A DNA stretch of 36,239 bases from Wolbachia endosymbiont of Meromenopon meropis (GTDB taxonomy: Bacteria > Pseudomonadota > Alphaproteobacteria > Rickettsiales > Anaplasmataceae): contig JAJETZ010000006.1 of the NCBI GenBank assembly GCA_029784595.1, positions 1 through 36,239 of the forward strand, written 5' to 3'. Under the pieces are notes generated by a model. It was not told the origin of the DNA and searched no databases. It saw only the letters and a list, made by a program, of their open reading frames with translations. This document shows, one piece after another, positions 9,986 to 19,638 of the stretch. Position 1 is the first letter of the stretch. The number at the start of each line of letters is the position of its first letter. Position numbers and translations under genes: made by a program.

Positions 9986-10810
9986 ATGAACGAACAAAAA
10001 ATGAAAGCTTTTGAAGCTTTCTGCAGATTAAGAAGTAAGATTGTAAAATCTTTTTTGTCAATTGAAAAACAGTCATATGCAAATGCAATAGTAAAAAAAA
10101 GAAAATGGAATCGTCCAGGTGGTGGTGGTGGTGAATCTACCATTATTTATGGTAGTATTTTCGAAAAAGTAGGAATAAATATTTCAAAAGTATATGGCAA
10201 TCTTCCAGATTCAATTATAAATGAGATTCCTGGTGCAAACGAAAGTAATGGAGAATTTTGGGCCAGCGGGATATCTTTAGTATCTCACATGCAATCTCCT
10301 CTAATTCCTGCGGCGCATATGAATATAAGATTGATGTATACATCGAAGCAATGGTTCGGTGGAGGAATAGACTTTACTCCAACGTATAGAAACGAAGAGG
10401 ATTATAAGTATATTCATGAATCAATCAAAGCAATATGCGACGAATTTAATATTAAATATTATCCAAAATTTAAAGAGCAATGCGATAATTACTTTTTTTT
10501 GCATCACAGAAAAGAGTCACGCGGGATTGGTGGAATTTTCTATGATAATCTAAATTCTGGCAATTGGAGAAATGATTTCAAATTTGCAAAAGCAGTATGC
10601 GAAACCTTTTTAGAAATCTATTTATATATAATACATCAGCATATCGAAAAACCTTGGACTCAAAAACAGCGAGATGATCAATTAATAAAGCGTGGTAGAT
10701 ACGTAGAATTTAATTTATTATATGATCGTGGTACGAGATTTGGTTTAATGACAGATGGAAATCCAGATGCAATTATGATGTCAATGCCACCTCTTGTTAA
10801 ATGGTTGTAG
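9986..10810 (+). CDS. hemF: Oxygen-dependent coproporphyrinogen III oxidase
   Basis: Converts coproporphyrinogen III to protoporphyrinogen IX by two oxidative decarboxylations using O2, a late step of heme synthesis. The 274 residues fit the compact members of the family. Diagnostic segments appear in order: RPGGGGGESTII near residue 45, HMNIRLM, QWFGGGIDFTPTY (W123), the HHRKESRGIGGIFYD segment, and the C-terminal signature KRGRYVEFNLLYDRGTRFG. The sequence is intact with no missing motif. The ATG at 9986 is the first in frame; a GAGGTG about 15 bases upstream is a poorly spaced ribosome site. It pairs functionally with heme-dependent respiration, represented here by petA. Confidence 0.96.
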   Translation: MNEQKMKAFEAFCRLRSKIVKSFLSIEKQSYANAIVKKRKWNRPGGGGGESTIIYGSIFEKVGINISKVYGNLPDSIINEIPGANESNGEFWASGISLVSHMQSPLIPAAHMNIRLMYTSKQWFGGGIDFTPTYRNEEDYKYIHESIKAICDEFNIKYYPKFKEQCDNYFFLHHRKESRGIGGIFYDNLNSGNWRNDFKFAKAVCETFLEIYLYIIHQHIEKPWTQKQRDDQLIKRGRYVEFNLLYDRGTRFGLMTDGNPDAIMMSMPPLVKWL

Positions 10811-11435
10811 AACTTTACCGTATATAAATATTATATTATTCAATAATAATGTCCAATCAGTTATTGTCTTAATACAAGTAAAAACTTACAACCGCTATTA
10901 ATTCTCTATTAGTTAGTTGCAGTAATAAAACTACTATTGTTTAACTTTAAATCTGTACAAAAACAGAGTTTAAATAATAAAAACATCAATATTACTATCT
11001 GAATTTCCAATTTAAATTTTTACAATCATATTCACTATATATTTTTTAAAATTAGATTTTGTCTAACATAAATAGATAAAAGGTTTTCAAATAAGCTTAT
11101 ATATAAAAAGGTTGTTTTTATCAAAGCATTAAAAAAAACTCTTCATGTGTTTCATAATAAATGGTACAGTGAGGACTGTTCATTCGAACTTATTTTTATT
11201 TTTTTTGCTTTATTATTTTTGTATCTTTAATTTGTTAATTATTTTTTGTTGATTGATGAATATAGTTAGGATTTACCGAGCTTATATAAAGTTAATGTAA
11301 TTGCTTATTATATGTGGTTAATACTTTAACACGCTCTTACAATAATAATGTTTTATACAAATTGAAGTGCGTTTTTATTTATATTTTTTTAAAATGTTAT
11401 TTACTTACTAATCTAAAACACGTAACAATGTAGAA
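10811..11435. other. Non-coding gap after hemF
   Basis: No protein-like ORF on either strand. An AT-only dyad lies 24 bases after hemF (TATTATT-C-AATAATA, 10834-10848), and a better stem-loop occurs at 11166-11179. The rest is featureless AT-rich sequence. Confidence 0.55.
11166..11179. repeat. Hairpin ACAGT-GAGG-ACTGT
   Basis: A perfect 5-bp stem with loop GAGG that extends outward with one bulge to AATG / CATT (about 11159-11184). It is one of the few stems in the gaps with G-C pairs. It could be a terminator remnant. Confidence 0.3.
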
Positions 11436-12074
11436 ATGAGAAGCAGTCCATTAGCAGTAGTATTCGATTGGGATAATACTCTAGTTGATACTAAAGATAA
11501 TATTTCTAATGCCATTAAGCATACATTAGATTTTATGGGATGTAATAATAAAGCATCTGGTAGAAATTTTAATAAATCAAGAAAGAGCTATATGGTCAGT
11601 TTATTTGGCGATCAGTGGGAAAAAGCAAATCGAATATACAAACAATACTTAGATAACGCACTATTACAAAACATAACTCTAAACAAAGGAGTAGAAAAAA
11701 TGTTGCATAGATTGAAAAGCAATAATATCTATCTAGCAATAGCGAGTAATAAGAAAAATACTAATTTGCGTCAAGAAGTGTCATATTTTAATCTAGACTG
11801 TTACTTTGAGAAAGTAGTTGGCTCGTCTGATACTCGAGAAGATAAACCATCTGCGATTCCATTACTCTTTGCATTAGAAGAGAGTATGTTACATATAAAC
11901 AAAGAAAATGTATTTTTTGTTGGAGACAGTATCACAGATATTTTGTGTGCAGAAAACGCTAATTGCCTACCAATTGTATATGGAAAATCAATAAGCGGAT
12001 ACGAGCATTTGTTATGCTTTCAACACTTTGATAGGCTTACGGATTTTATAATAAAGTATTTAAAAGATAAATAA
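11436..12074 (+). CDS. HAD-superfamily phosphatase, phosphoglycolate phosphatase-like
   Basis: Cytosolic haloacid dehalogenase fold hydrolase of 212 residues. Motif I is VVFDWDNTLVDT with nucleophile Asp11 and acid Asp13; most relatives read DxDGT, so the N is a mild variant. Motif II is LAIASNKK, the motif III lysine is in REDKPSAIP, and motif IV is FFVGDSITDILCA. An alpha-helical cap lies between motif I and II (about 20-85), as in Gph-type enzymes. The substrate cannot be read from sequence. The stop codon overlaps the ATG of the next gene by one base (TAATG), so the two are almost certainly translationally coupled. Confidence 0.85.
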   Translation: MRSSPLAVVFDWDNTLVDTKDNISNAIKHTLDFMGCNNKASGRNFNKSRKSYMVSLFGDQWEKANRIYKQYLDNALLQNITLNKGVEKMLHRLKSNNIYLAIASNKKNTNLRQEVSYFNLDCYFEKVVGSSDTREDKPSAIPLLFALEESMLHINKENVFFVGDSITDILCAENANCLPIVYGKSISGYEHLLCFQHFDRLTDFIIKYLKDK

Positions 12075-12568
12075 TGAAAGCAATTTTGGAAATTGCTAGC
12101 ATCAAAAGGCGCTTTTGTGCATATTTAGTAGATGTTGCAATTTTATTAGTTCCAAATTTATTAGTTATACTCTTGTTAAAGAATTTTCCATTAGTTTTAT
12201 ATTTATCATATATGTTTATAAATTGTACTTACTTTACATATTTTATATCCTCAACAGCTCATGCAACTCCCGGTCAGCAGTTAATGAATATACGTACTAC
12301 AAGTTTGGATGGTTCTGAAATAGATCTATGCTTAGCATTCGATAGAAGCATTTCTCAATTTTTCCTTCCTCTGTTAAATAATATAGTATCTGTTTTAATT
12401 GAACTTTTTCAAGAAGAAGAAGTATTAGTGAGTATTTTTAACGTATTAATAGCTGTGACGCAATTGCTTTTTTTTTGCTGGTATTTAGCTGCCTGTTTTT
12501 CTCAAAAAAAACAAACGTATCATGATATATTGTTTGGCACAGTTGTGATAAAAGAATCTATCAAGTAA
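12074..12568 (+). CDS. RDD family membrane protein
   Basis: A 164-residue inner-membrane protein of the RDD family, named for conserved Arg and Asp residues. The first helix begins with the family pattern KRRFCAYLVDVAILLVP, carrying the Arg and the first Asp. The loop after helix 2 holds the family TPGQ motif (ATPGQQLMNIRT). Further hydrophobic segments lie near 110-150. Biochemical role is not established for most members; some have been proposed as cation exchangers. Overlap with the preceding HAD gene suggests a two-gene operon, but no functional link is known to me. Confidence 0.8.
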   Translation: MKAILEIASIKRRFCAYLVDVAILLVPNLLVILLLKNFPLVLYLSYMFINCTYFTYFISSTAHATPGQQLMNIRTTSLDGSEIDLCLAFDRSISQFFLPLLNNIVSVLIELFQEEEVLVSIFNVLIAVTQLLFFCWYLAACFSQKKQTYHDILFGTVVIKESIK

Positions 12569-12593
12569 ATTAAGTCTTAATAACATAACTAAT

Positions 12594-12810
12594 ATGCGTT
12601 TGTTCAAGAATATAGTAAGACGCACTGAGGGTAAAATAAAGAATGGTATAAGAATGAAGAGGACGACGAAATTAACTTTTTCTCTTTAAAATTTTAAGAG
12701 GTCTTACAGATTATACAAATGCTATGTCAATTAGACGCATGAATGCTAGTGATCTATTTGAGTCAGTATTTATGTTTAGCGCTATCTTAAGAATTTGTAT
12801 TGTATTATGA
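12594..12810 (+). pseudogene. Possible small frameshifted gene, unidentified
   Basis: An ATG at 12594, 25 bases after the RDD stop, opens 31 codons rich in Arg/Lys (MRLFKNIVRRTEGKIKNG...) and ends at 12689. An overlapping frame is open from 12676 to 12810 and reads ...LRGLTDYTNAMSIRRMNAS..., whose composition looks more like a real protein than the surrounding gap. One frameshift in the T/A-rich stretch 12676-12686 would join them into a product of about 72 residues. I do not recognise the family. It could equally be chance. Confidence 0.25.
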
Positions 12811-13574
12811 TTTATACTAAATCTAGTATAGTAACGATGATTCAATCTTATCAAAAAATCAATGTGAGGTTTTCATAGTTACTTTTGTTTTTTCTTTACT
12901 TTATTGCATGTTTTTGTTAATGAATTTTGCATGATTCATAGTTTTGGTACATTACTATCAAAATGTAATTTTATTTGGATATATATTATCATGTCGTTTT
13001 GCAAAAACTCTTTTTTTTTTGATATAAATTAAGAGATCATTTTATTCATTTTGTGAAATTTATATTCTGTTATGTGCTTTTGCGGCTAGTCTTTCATGGT
13101 CTTTTAAGATTCACTTCTTTAAATTTAAATTGGTAAAATTTCTTACGTAGCGATTCTAATGTAGAACTATTTTATAGCTGTATTATTGATAATAAGATCT
13201 AATATCGAAGATATTAGATGCAATTTTCTTATTAATATTAATGACTATGATAGTTTTTCCATCAAAATTATATTTTTTATAATGAAGAATATTTATTGTA
13301 AATATTTGAGAATCATCTCATATATGACATTAACACTTTTGCGTATCATTTATAATTTTTATAATTATTAATTATAAAAAGTTGATTTTTTGCTCAGTCT
13401 TAATTATTTGAAATTTTTGAACAATTGATAGCTGCAATTTTTATTAGTTGAAATATTTTTATGTAAATTTTTTGATTGTTAATTTCAATTTAATTTTGGG
13501 TGAAGATTGTATATGATTATATATCTCGTTAAGATTCAATCTTATGCATTCAATGCACTTATTTCTTTAGTTTT

Positions 13575-13751
13575 TTAACTATTTTTGCTACTATTTTCAA
13601 TAGTATTATTACTAATATAATATATTAAGAAATATTTCTTTGTTTTTTTGAAAAACTTCTTATTAATCTTTAACTTGCTTGTTTTTGGTTCTTGCGGTTC
13701 AATCTTCACTAATTGTTGAATAAATACTTCAATTATTTGAGGAATTTTTTG
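13575..13751 (-). pseudogene. Possible C-terminal gene remnant, unidentified
   Basis: A minus-strand frame is open for 58 codons without a start codon, between TAA at 13754-13752 and TAA at 13577-13575. The translation contains IPQIIEVFIQQLVKIEPQEP followed by a Lys-rich segment, a balanced mixture unusual for junk in this window. It may be the tail of a gene whose upstream part has decayed. Family unknown. Confidence 0.25.
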
Positions 13752-14023
13752 TTAGTAATGATAATTTTCTTAATCTTAATACAACGAAAAAATTTATGAA
13801 AATTTACTATCTTTACAATAAGTGGTGTTATATCTTAATATAAAAATAATCGCTTTTAAATTCACTTACTTGAAACAAAATGTTTTACATATTTTAGCGT
13901 TAAGTTTTAAAATGAATGGAGATTTTTGAGTAAAATTCCTTTAATACGCAACTTAAAGATTAAATGACAAAAATCTGTTTTAGTGGTATAACTGTATTTC
14001 CATTACGAAAAATTACTTCTAAT

Positions 14024-14626
14024 TCAAGCTTTTTTACCAATTACTACAACATCTTCACTCGAGAAAAAATAATCAGGTATAGCCATATTTTTTGGCGCTG
14101 GTCCTCCAATGACACGCCCCGATGTATCATAGTATGAACCATGACAAGGACAAAACCAACCATTGCCATCTTTTGTAGCATAATCAATCGGTACACATCC
14201 AAGATGGGTACATATTCCAATCATAATTAACCATTCGTCCTTTCCACTGTGTACTCTTTGTTCATCCAACTGAGAATCTCGCAGACTTTTTACATCAACT
14301 ATTCTTGCTGCCTTAATTTCTTGTTTTGTACGTCTGCGAATGAATATTGGCTTACCCTGCCATTTTATTTTTTTTCCTTGTCCTTCCTGGATATCAGATA
14401 AATTAATTTCAACTGTAGACATTGCCAAAACTTCAGCAGAGGGGTTCATTGATTTAACTAGTGGCCAAAGCCCACTTGCAACACCTATGCCTACCATAGC
14501 ACACGTAGTTAATGTTAGAAAATCTCTTCTGCTTTTACTTTTATTTTTAGTAATCCCATTAAGAATGGATGCTTCTTTAGCGCTCTTATCTATTAATGAT
14601 TTTTTGTCTAACTCTTTATCCATCAA
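14024..14626 (-). CDS. petA: Ubiquinol-cytochrome c reductase Rieske iron-sulfur subunit
   Basis: The [2Fe-2S] subunit of respiratory complex III, passing electrons from ubiquinol to cytochrome c1. It has 200 residues. An N-terminal twin-arginine-like motif SRRDFLT precedes a single membrane anchor (about 38-57). The cluster-binding boxes are CTHLGC (Cys139, His141, disulfide Cys144) and CPCH (Cys159, disulfide Cys161, His162), followed by GPAPKNM. All ligands are intact. It lies 72 bases downstream of gyrA on the same strand and may be read through from it. The usual partners petB and petC do not follow: the next 1.4 kb is non-coding. Confidence 0.97.
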   Translation of the reverse strand: MMDKELDKKSLIDKSAKEASILNGITKNKSKSRRDFLTLTTCAMVGIGVASGLWPLVKSMNPSAEVLAMSTVEINLSDIQEGQGKKIKWQGKPIFIRRRTKQEIKAARIVDVKSLRDSQLDEQRVHSGKDEWLIMIGICTHLGCVPIDYATKDGNGWFCPCHGSYYDTSGRVIGGPAPKNMAIPDYFFSSEDVVVIGKKA

Positions 14627-14698
14627 TCTTTATTTACTTGAGCTATAAGCCTACATTTTAACTTAAATATTATAGATTAATCAATAAAAACTTGCATT

Positions 14699-17431
14699 TT
14701 AGATATTATCATCTCTTTTTTCAGAAAAAGATAAAGTTTTCAATTTTTTTTCGCGAAGAGTTTCATCTTCAGTAGGACTAGAATCTTCGATTTTTGCTGC
14801 AGAGACCACTCTTTCCTTGCTTTCTGTTTTAAATAGAGTAACTCCCTGAGTACTACGCCCTGCGATTCTGATATCATTCACTGAAATGCGAATCAACTTT
14901 CCTTTATCTGTAATGAGCATTACAGTATCATCATGTTCAACTGGAAAACTTGCAACAACATTACCATTTCTATTTGTAGTAAGAATATTAGTGATACCAA
15001 CACCACCTCTATTAGTTACCCTGTACTCATATGCAGAAGTTCTTTTACCGAAGCCATTTTCAGTAACAGTAAGTATAAATTCTTCATTTGCTGCAAGTTT
15101 CGAAAATAACTTACTATTTATTCTGAAATCGTTCAAAGCCTTTTTCAGTTTATAATCAATGGTTTTATTAGTAATAGTTTCTAGTCTTTTTATGAGTGGA
15201 ATTTTTAGATAAAGTTCTTTTATTTCCGTTGTGATATCCACACCATTTAATATAGTCATAGATATTACTGTGTCGCCCCTTATAAGTTTAATGCCTCTTA
15301 CGCCATCTGAATTGCGGCTTTTGAACTGACGTACATCATTTACAACAAATCTAATACTCTTTCCAAGCTTTGTTGAGAGTAGAACATGATCAGCTTCTTT
15401 GCATACCTTAACTGATACCAATCTATCATCTTTATGAAGCTTGATTGCTATTTTTCCGTTACTTGGAATATAGAGAAAATCTGCTAAGGAGTTACGCCTT
15501 ACGTTTCCATAAGCAGTAGCAAATACTATATTTTGATTATCATTATTTTCACTTGGGAGTGGCATAATATTAGTTATGGTTTCACCTTCAATTAGAGGAA
15601 ATATATTAACAAGAGCTCTTCCACGCGCCGTTGGTTCTGCGATAGGTAATTTATAAACCTTTAACCTATAAACTCTTCCAATATTCGAAAAGAACAAAAG
15701 GTTAGTGTGGGTATTTCCAACGAACAATTTTGTAATTACATCTTTTTCTTTCAATCCCTGTCCAACCTTTCCCTTTCCACCACGACGCTGAGTTTTGTAA
15801 TGAGAAAGTTTCACTCGTTTAATGTAACCATTCATAGTTACAGTTATAACCATATCTTCTTGTGGAATAAGATCTTCAGCTTCAATTTCTACATCTAATT
15901 CTTCTATTGAAGTTTTTCGCGGAACAGCAAACCTATTCTTTATTTCTTGTAGATTATTTTTTATCTCTTTCATTAATTTCTCTTCCGATGTAAGAAAAGT
16001 GATATATTTCTTTATTGTACTGATTATTAAATTTAATTCAGTCTCTAATTTATCTCTTTCTAGGCTTGTCAAATGTTGCAATCTCATATCGAGAATGGCC
16101 TTTATTTGTAATTCAGTTAATGAGCATACTTCGTTTTTCAAAAAACTCTTACTATTTGAAATTAGACTAATAATAGTATTTACTGCCGTTGAAGTTTTCC
16201 ATTTTTTATTTAAAAGTTCTTTGCTTGCTTCTTTAGAATCTTTTGCATTGCGTATAATTTTTATTACTTCATCTATGCTCAAAACTGCAATGTAGAGCCC
16301 TATATATATATGAGCTTTTTCTTTAATTCGTTTTAGACGAAATTCTGCTTTTCTGATTAAAACTTCTTTTCTGAAGTCAATAAAAGCAGCTATAATTTCC
16401 TTTAGTGACATAAGAGAGGGTTTGTTGTTGTTTAGAACTAAGGCATTAACGCTAAAGCTACTCCTTAGAGAAGTAAGACCTAGTATTTGGTTTAACACGA
16501 AATCTGCTGCAATATTCTTTCTAAGATCAATTACTATTCTAATGCCAGATTTGTCTGATTCATCTCGAATTTCTGTTATTCCATTAATTTTTTTTTCTTT
16601 TACGAGCTCGCATATTTTTTCAATTAACTTTACCTTATTTACTTGATAAGGTATTTCATCAATAACTATCGCCTGCCTTTCTTGCGATATGTCTTCTATA
16701 TGAGTTTTACCCTGTATAACAATTGAGCCTCGACCTGTAGCAAATGCTGATCTTATTCCAGACTTGCCAAGAATGATTCCGCCAGTTGGAAAATCTGGTC
16801 CAGGTACTACTTTGATTAATTCATCTAAGGTTACCTCAGGATCATCTATATATAATAGACAAGCATCGATCACTTCTCCAAGATTATGAGATGGGATATT
16901 AGTTGCCATACCTACTGCAACACCGCTTGCACCATTTACCAAAAGGTTTGGGAATTCCGCAGGTAGTACAACAGGCTCCGTTTCGTTTCCATCGTAATTC
17001 AGTCTAAAGTCAACTGTATCTTCATCAATATCATTTAATAGAAAATGTGATACTTTGTATAGCCTTGCTTCTGTGTATCGCATTGAAGCAGGAGGATCTC
17101 CATCTATTGAGCCAAAGTTACCCTGTCCATCAATAAGTGGCAAAAGAAGAGAGAAATCTTGAGCCATTCTGACTAAAGAATCATAAATAGCCATATCACC
17201 GTGTGGATGATACTTTCCCATTACATCCCCAACTATACGAGCTGCTTTTTTATACGGCTTTCCAGCATCATATCCTGCTCTTGCCATTGCATATAATATG
17301 CGTCTATGAACAGGTTTAAACCCATCGCGTACGTCAGGTATAGCACGACTTATGATTACGCTCATTGCGTAAGAGAGATAAGAATCTTCCAGTTCCTTTA
17401 CTATTGAAACTGGTATTATATTACTTTGCAT
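14699..17431 (-). CDS. gyrA: DNA gyrase subunit A
   Basis: Breakage-reunion subunit of gyrase, which introduces negative supercoils with GyrB. The protein has 910 residues, slightly longer than the E. coli 875. The catalytic tyrosine is Tyr119 in [10 protein letters not shown], and the C-terminal domain holds the GyrA box QRRGGKG needed for DNA wrapping. The quinolone-resistance region reads [12 protein letters not shown]: the residue matching E. coli Ser83 is Met80, while the Asp87 equivalent (Asp84) is kept. The start at [10 protein letters not shown] matches the usual short N-terminus. gyrB is not in the window. petA follows on the same strand. Confidence 0.98.
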   Translation of the reverse strand: MQSNIIPVSIVKELEDSYLSYAMSVIISRAIPDVRDGFKPVHRRILYAMARAGYDAGKPYKKAARIVGDVMGKYHPHGDMAIYDSLVRMAQDFSLLLPLIDGQGNFGSIDGDPPASMRYTEARLYKVSHFLLNDIDEDTVDFRLNYDGNETEPVVLPAEFPNLLVNGASGVAVGMATNIPSHNLGEVIDACLLYIDDPEVTLDELIKVVPGPDFPTGGIILGKSGIRSAFATGRGSIVIQGKTHIEDISQERQAIVIDEIPYQVNKVKLIEKICELVKEKKINGITEIRDESDKSGIRIVIDLRKNIAADFVLNQILGLTSLRSSFSVNALVLNNNKPSLMSLKEIIAAFIDFRKEVLIRKAEFRLKRIKEKAHIYIGLYIAVLSIDEVIKIIRNAKDSKEASKELLNKKWKTSTAVNTIISLISNSKSFLKNEVCSLTELQIKAILDMRLQHLTSLERDKLETELNLIISTIKKYITFLTSEEKLMKEIKNNLQEIKNRFAVPRKTSIEELDVEIEAEDLIPQEDMVITVTMNGYIKRVKLSHYKTQRRGGKGKVGQGLKEKDVITKLFVGNTHTNLLFFSNIGRVYRLKVYKLPIAEPTARGRALVNIFPLIEGETITNIMPLPSENNDNQNIVFATAYGNVRRNSLADFLYIPSNGKIAIKLHKDDRLVSVKVCKEADHVLLSTKLGKSIRFVVNDVRQFKSRNSDGVRGIKLIRGDTVISMTILNGVDITTEIKELYLKIPLIKRLETITNKTIDYKLKKALNDFRINSKLFSKLAANEEFILTVTENGFGKRTSAYEYRVTNRGGVGITNILTTNRNGNVVASFPVEHDDTVMLITDKGKLIRISVNDIRIAGRSTQGVTLFKTESKERVVSAAKIEDSSPTEDETLREKKLKTLSFSEKRDDNI

Positions 17432-17526
17432 TTTCTATACATCAATCGTAATAGTTGTAATGTTAACACTTAGCTATGGAAATGGTCAATGAGAAATTAT
17501 ATAAGCACATGAATTCTAATTTATTA

Positions 17527-17555
17527 TTTACAACAATAATCTTGAGCTCTAGAAT
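17527..17555 (+). promoter_or_regulatory. Sigma-70 type promoter of tRNA-Val
   Basis: TTTACA (17527-17532) and TAGAAT (17550-17555) are separated by exactly 17 bases. Transcription would start near 17562, a few bases before the tRNA at 17570. Each box differs from consensus at one or two positions. It is the clearest promoter in the window. Confidence 0.6.
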
Positions 17556-17569
17556 AACATTAGTCATTA

Positions 17570-17642
17570 GGGCAATTAGCTCAGTTGGTAGAGCATCTCG
17601 TTTACACCGAGGAGGTCGTCAGTTCAAATCTGTCATTGCCCA
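17570..17642 (+). tRNA. tRNA-Val (anticodon UAC)
   Basis: The cloverleaf folds by hand: acceptor GGGCAAT / ATTGCCC is perfect, D-arm GCTC...GAGC, anticodon stem TCTCG / CGAGG around loop TTTACAC with anticodon TAC, T-loop TTCAAAT, discriminator A. The T-stem GTCAG / CTGTC contains one T-T mismatch at the second pair, where relatives usually have G-T. CCA is not encoded. It sits between divergent gyrA and convergent iscS. Confidence 0.95.
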
Positions 17643-18019
17643 CTGTATCGAATATAGTTATCATATATTTTATGAATATCGTAACATGATTACAAAAGTA
17701 TAAAAACGAAATATTATTACGAGAATGAGTTATACTATTTTCAGTTTTTGCTTATTATGCATTTTGCAAGGGATGATAGTAAGTGTTGCTTTGATTGTAT
17801 ACTTTATTACATTGATTAAGGAATGAAGTTTTCAATGTATAACTAAAGTAGATTCTTTAGATATTATTATTAGATATTATTAATTTACAAAAGAAGATTT
17901 AAAAATGCAGCAAGTACCATGGATTTATTGAGGTAGCACAAGCAGAAATTATTGACATATGACATGAAATAAATATATCTTTTAAAGATAAAAATGGATT
18001 TTATGTATACATACAAGAG
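17643..18019. other. Short non-coding gap between tRNA-Val and iscS
   Basis: No ORF worth calling. The only structure is a dyad TATCTTT-T-AAAGATA (17976-17990), just beyond the 3' end of iscS, possibly a weak terminator without a U-run. Confidence 0.5.
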
Positions 18020-19231
18020 CTAATGAGAATTCCATTTAACAGTATTTAAATCTATTCCTTCTTGGACCATTTCCCAAAGTGGACTCATTTCTCTCAATCG
18101 TCCAACATTTTTGGCAATTAGACTTGCTGCATATAAGACTTCATCTTCAGTTGTAAATCTACCAAGACCAAATCTAATAGATGAATGCTCAAGATTATGA
18201 CCATTATTTAGGGATCTTATGACATAAGAAGGTTCAAGAGATGCAGATGTACATGCAGAACCTGAACTTACTGCTAGATTTTTGATTGCCATAATGAGCG
18301 ATTCGCCTTCAACATATGGAAAGCTTAAATTTAAGTTGCCCGGAATCCTATTTTTATAATCACCATTTAAAACAACATCTGGAAATGCATTTTTTATTCT
18401 GATATACAAAATATCTCTCAATTTTTCTAACTTGATCGATTCCGTTTTCATTTCTTTTTCAGCAATACGTGCTGCTTCGCCAAAGCCAACTGCAAGAGGA
18501 GTTGGAACTGTTCCCGAACGCATACCTCTCTCTTGCCCACCACCATTAATTAGTGGTATCAGTCTAACACGAGGATTTTTTCTTCGTACATATAATGCAC
18601 CTATTCCCATTGGTCCATAAATCTTGTGGCTAGAAATGCTCATGAGATCAATACACATTTCATTAACATCAATTGGTACTTTTCCAAAGCTTTGAGCAGC
18701 ATCAGTATGAAAAAATATATTATATTTTCTACATAGTAGAGCAATGTCTTTAACGGGTTGTATCACTCCAATTTCATTGTTTGCCATCATTACTGAAACC
18801 AGAATTGTTTTATTAGTAATTACTTTCTCTAGTTTTGACAAATCTATAATTCCATTTTGCTTGACAGGAAGATAGGTAACTTTAAAACCTTCATTCTCCA
18901 GATATCGACAAGAATCTAAAACGCATTTATGTTCTGTGCAGACAGTTATTATATGATTTCCTTTGTTCTTATAAAAATGGGCAACACCCTTTATTGCCAT
19001 ATTATTTGACTCAGTCGCACCTGAGGTGAAGATAATTTCTTTGCTATCCGCATTAATTACATTTGCAATGTATTTTCTTGCTTTCTCTACTGCTTTCTTT
19101 GCGATCCAGCCAAATGAATGGCTACGAGAATGCGGATTACTAAACTCGCTAAAACAAGGTATCATCACCTTCAAAACACGAGGATCCACTTTAGTGGTTG
19201 ATTGATAATCAAGAAATATTGGCAATTTCAT
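18020..19231 (-). CDS. iscS: Cysteine desulfurase IscS
   Basis: PLP enzyme that removes sulfur from cysteine, forming a persulfide passed to IscU for Fe-S clusters and to tRNA thiolation. It has 403 residues, the usual length. The PLP lysine is Lys203 in ISSHKIYGP; the catalytic cysteine is Cys327 in SGSACTSAS on a mobile loop of group I type. The C-terminus [13 protein letters not shown] is typical of IscS proper and not of NifS/SufS paralogues. The start [13 protein letters not shown] fits the family. Unusually, iscU, iscA and hscBA do not follow; the next gene downstream is the oppositely oriented tRNA-Val. Two palindromes sharing the half-site AGTATAA lie upstream (19266-19283 and 19452-19467). 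Confidence 0.96.
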   Translation of the reverse strand: MKLPIFLDYQSTTKVDPRVLKVMIPCFSEFSNPHSRSHSFGWIAKKAVEKARKYIANVINADSKEIIFTSGATESNNMAIKGVAHFYKNKGNHIITVCTEHKCVLDSCRYLENEGFKVTYLPVKQNGIIDLSKLEKVITNKTILVSVMMANNEIGVIQPVKDIALLCRKYNIFFHTDAAQSFGKVPIDVNEMCIDLMSISSHKIYGPMGIGALYVRRKNPRVRLIPLINGGGQERGMRSGTVPTPLAVGFGEAARIAEKEMKTESIKLEKLRDILYIRIKNAFPDVVLNGDYKNRIPGNLNLSFPYVEGESLIMAIKNLAVSSGSACTSASLEPSYVIRSLNNGHNLEHSSIRFGLGRFTTEDEVLYAASLIAKNVGRLREMSPLWEMVQEGIDLNTVKWNSH

Positions 19232-19265
19232 TTTGCTAACGTATATATTTTTTTCGTTTTTATAT

Positions 19266-19283
19266 TTATACTACTTAGTATAA
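19266..19283. promoter_or_regulatory. Candidate operator upstream of iscS
   Basis: TTATACT-ACTT-AGTATAA is a perfect dyad with 7-bp arms, 35 bp before the iscS ATG, where RNA polymerase should bind. The TATACT/TATAAT-like content means it could also supply the -10 element. A link to an iron or Fe-S regulator (Rrf2 family such as IscR or RirA) is only a guess from its position. Confidence 0.45.
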
Positions 19284-19451
19284 AACACAAGCGTAAAATC
19301 ATACTAGTTCATAACATTAAAGCTCAATCTTTTCAATGTATAATTTTGTTCAAGTCAAAAAAATATACATTAAAATGCATCCAAATGATACGATATGATA
19401 TATGTATCAATATTTTCTTTTCGCAATAAAGAATGTAGAAAAAAGCGCGTT

Positions 19452-19467
19452 AGTATAACGTTATACT
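19452..19467. promoter_or_regulatory. 16-bp perfect palindrome with the same half-site
   Basis: AGTATAAC-GTTATACT is fully self-complementary without a spacer. It reuses the half-site AGTATAA of the dyad at 19266-19283 but in the opposite order. It lies 221 bp upstream of iscS and 172 bp beyond the 3' end of argB. Confidence 0.4.
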
Positions 19468-19638
19468 TCTATTCAGTTAGAGTAAATTTGAATTAGGATT
19501 TGCTAATTTATTCAAGCTATTAAAATAAAGTGCCGTACTGAAATAGACATTTAATAAATTATCTAAATAAACATCTTGTTTATTATACATAAACCCGCTT
19601 TGAAACTTTCAGCATTTTTATATTTATAGATAACATGA

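Larger units (their letters stand above)
12569..14023. other. Gap of about 1.45 kb with possible gene remnants
   Basis: Between the RDD gene and convergent petA. It holds two candidate remnants listed separately (12594-12810 plus strand, 13575-13751 minus strand). An ORF at 13186-13371 is composed almost entirely of Ile, Tyr, Phe and Asn and looks like chance. Confidence 0.5.
19232..19638. other. Gap between argB and iscS holding dyads
   Basis: No coding sequence. Since iscS reads leftward from 19231, this stretch is its promoter region. It contains the two related palindromes listed separately. Confidence 0.55.

Noticed and set aside
13186-13371. 61-codon ORF
   Set aside because: Nearly all Ile, Tyr, Asn, Phe and Ser; low-complexity chance frame.
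14340-14648. 102-codon ORF on the plus strand
   Set aside because: Exact antisense shadow of petA, which has a clear Rieske signature.
17476-17703. 75-codon ORF
   Set aside because: It runs through tRNA-Val; the RAISSVGRASRLHRGG peptide is simply the translated tRNA.
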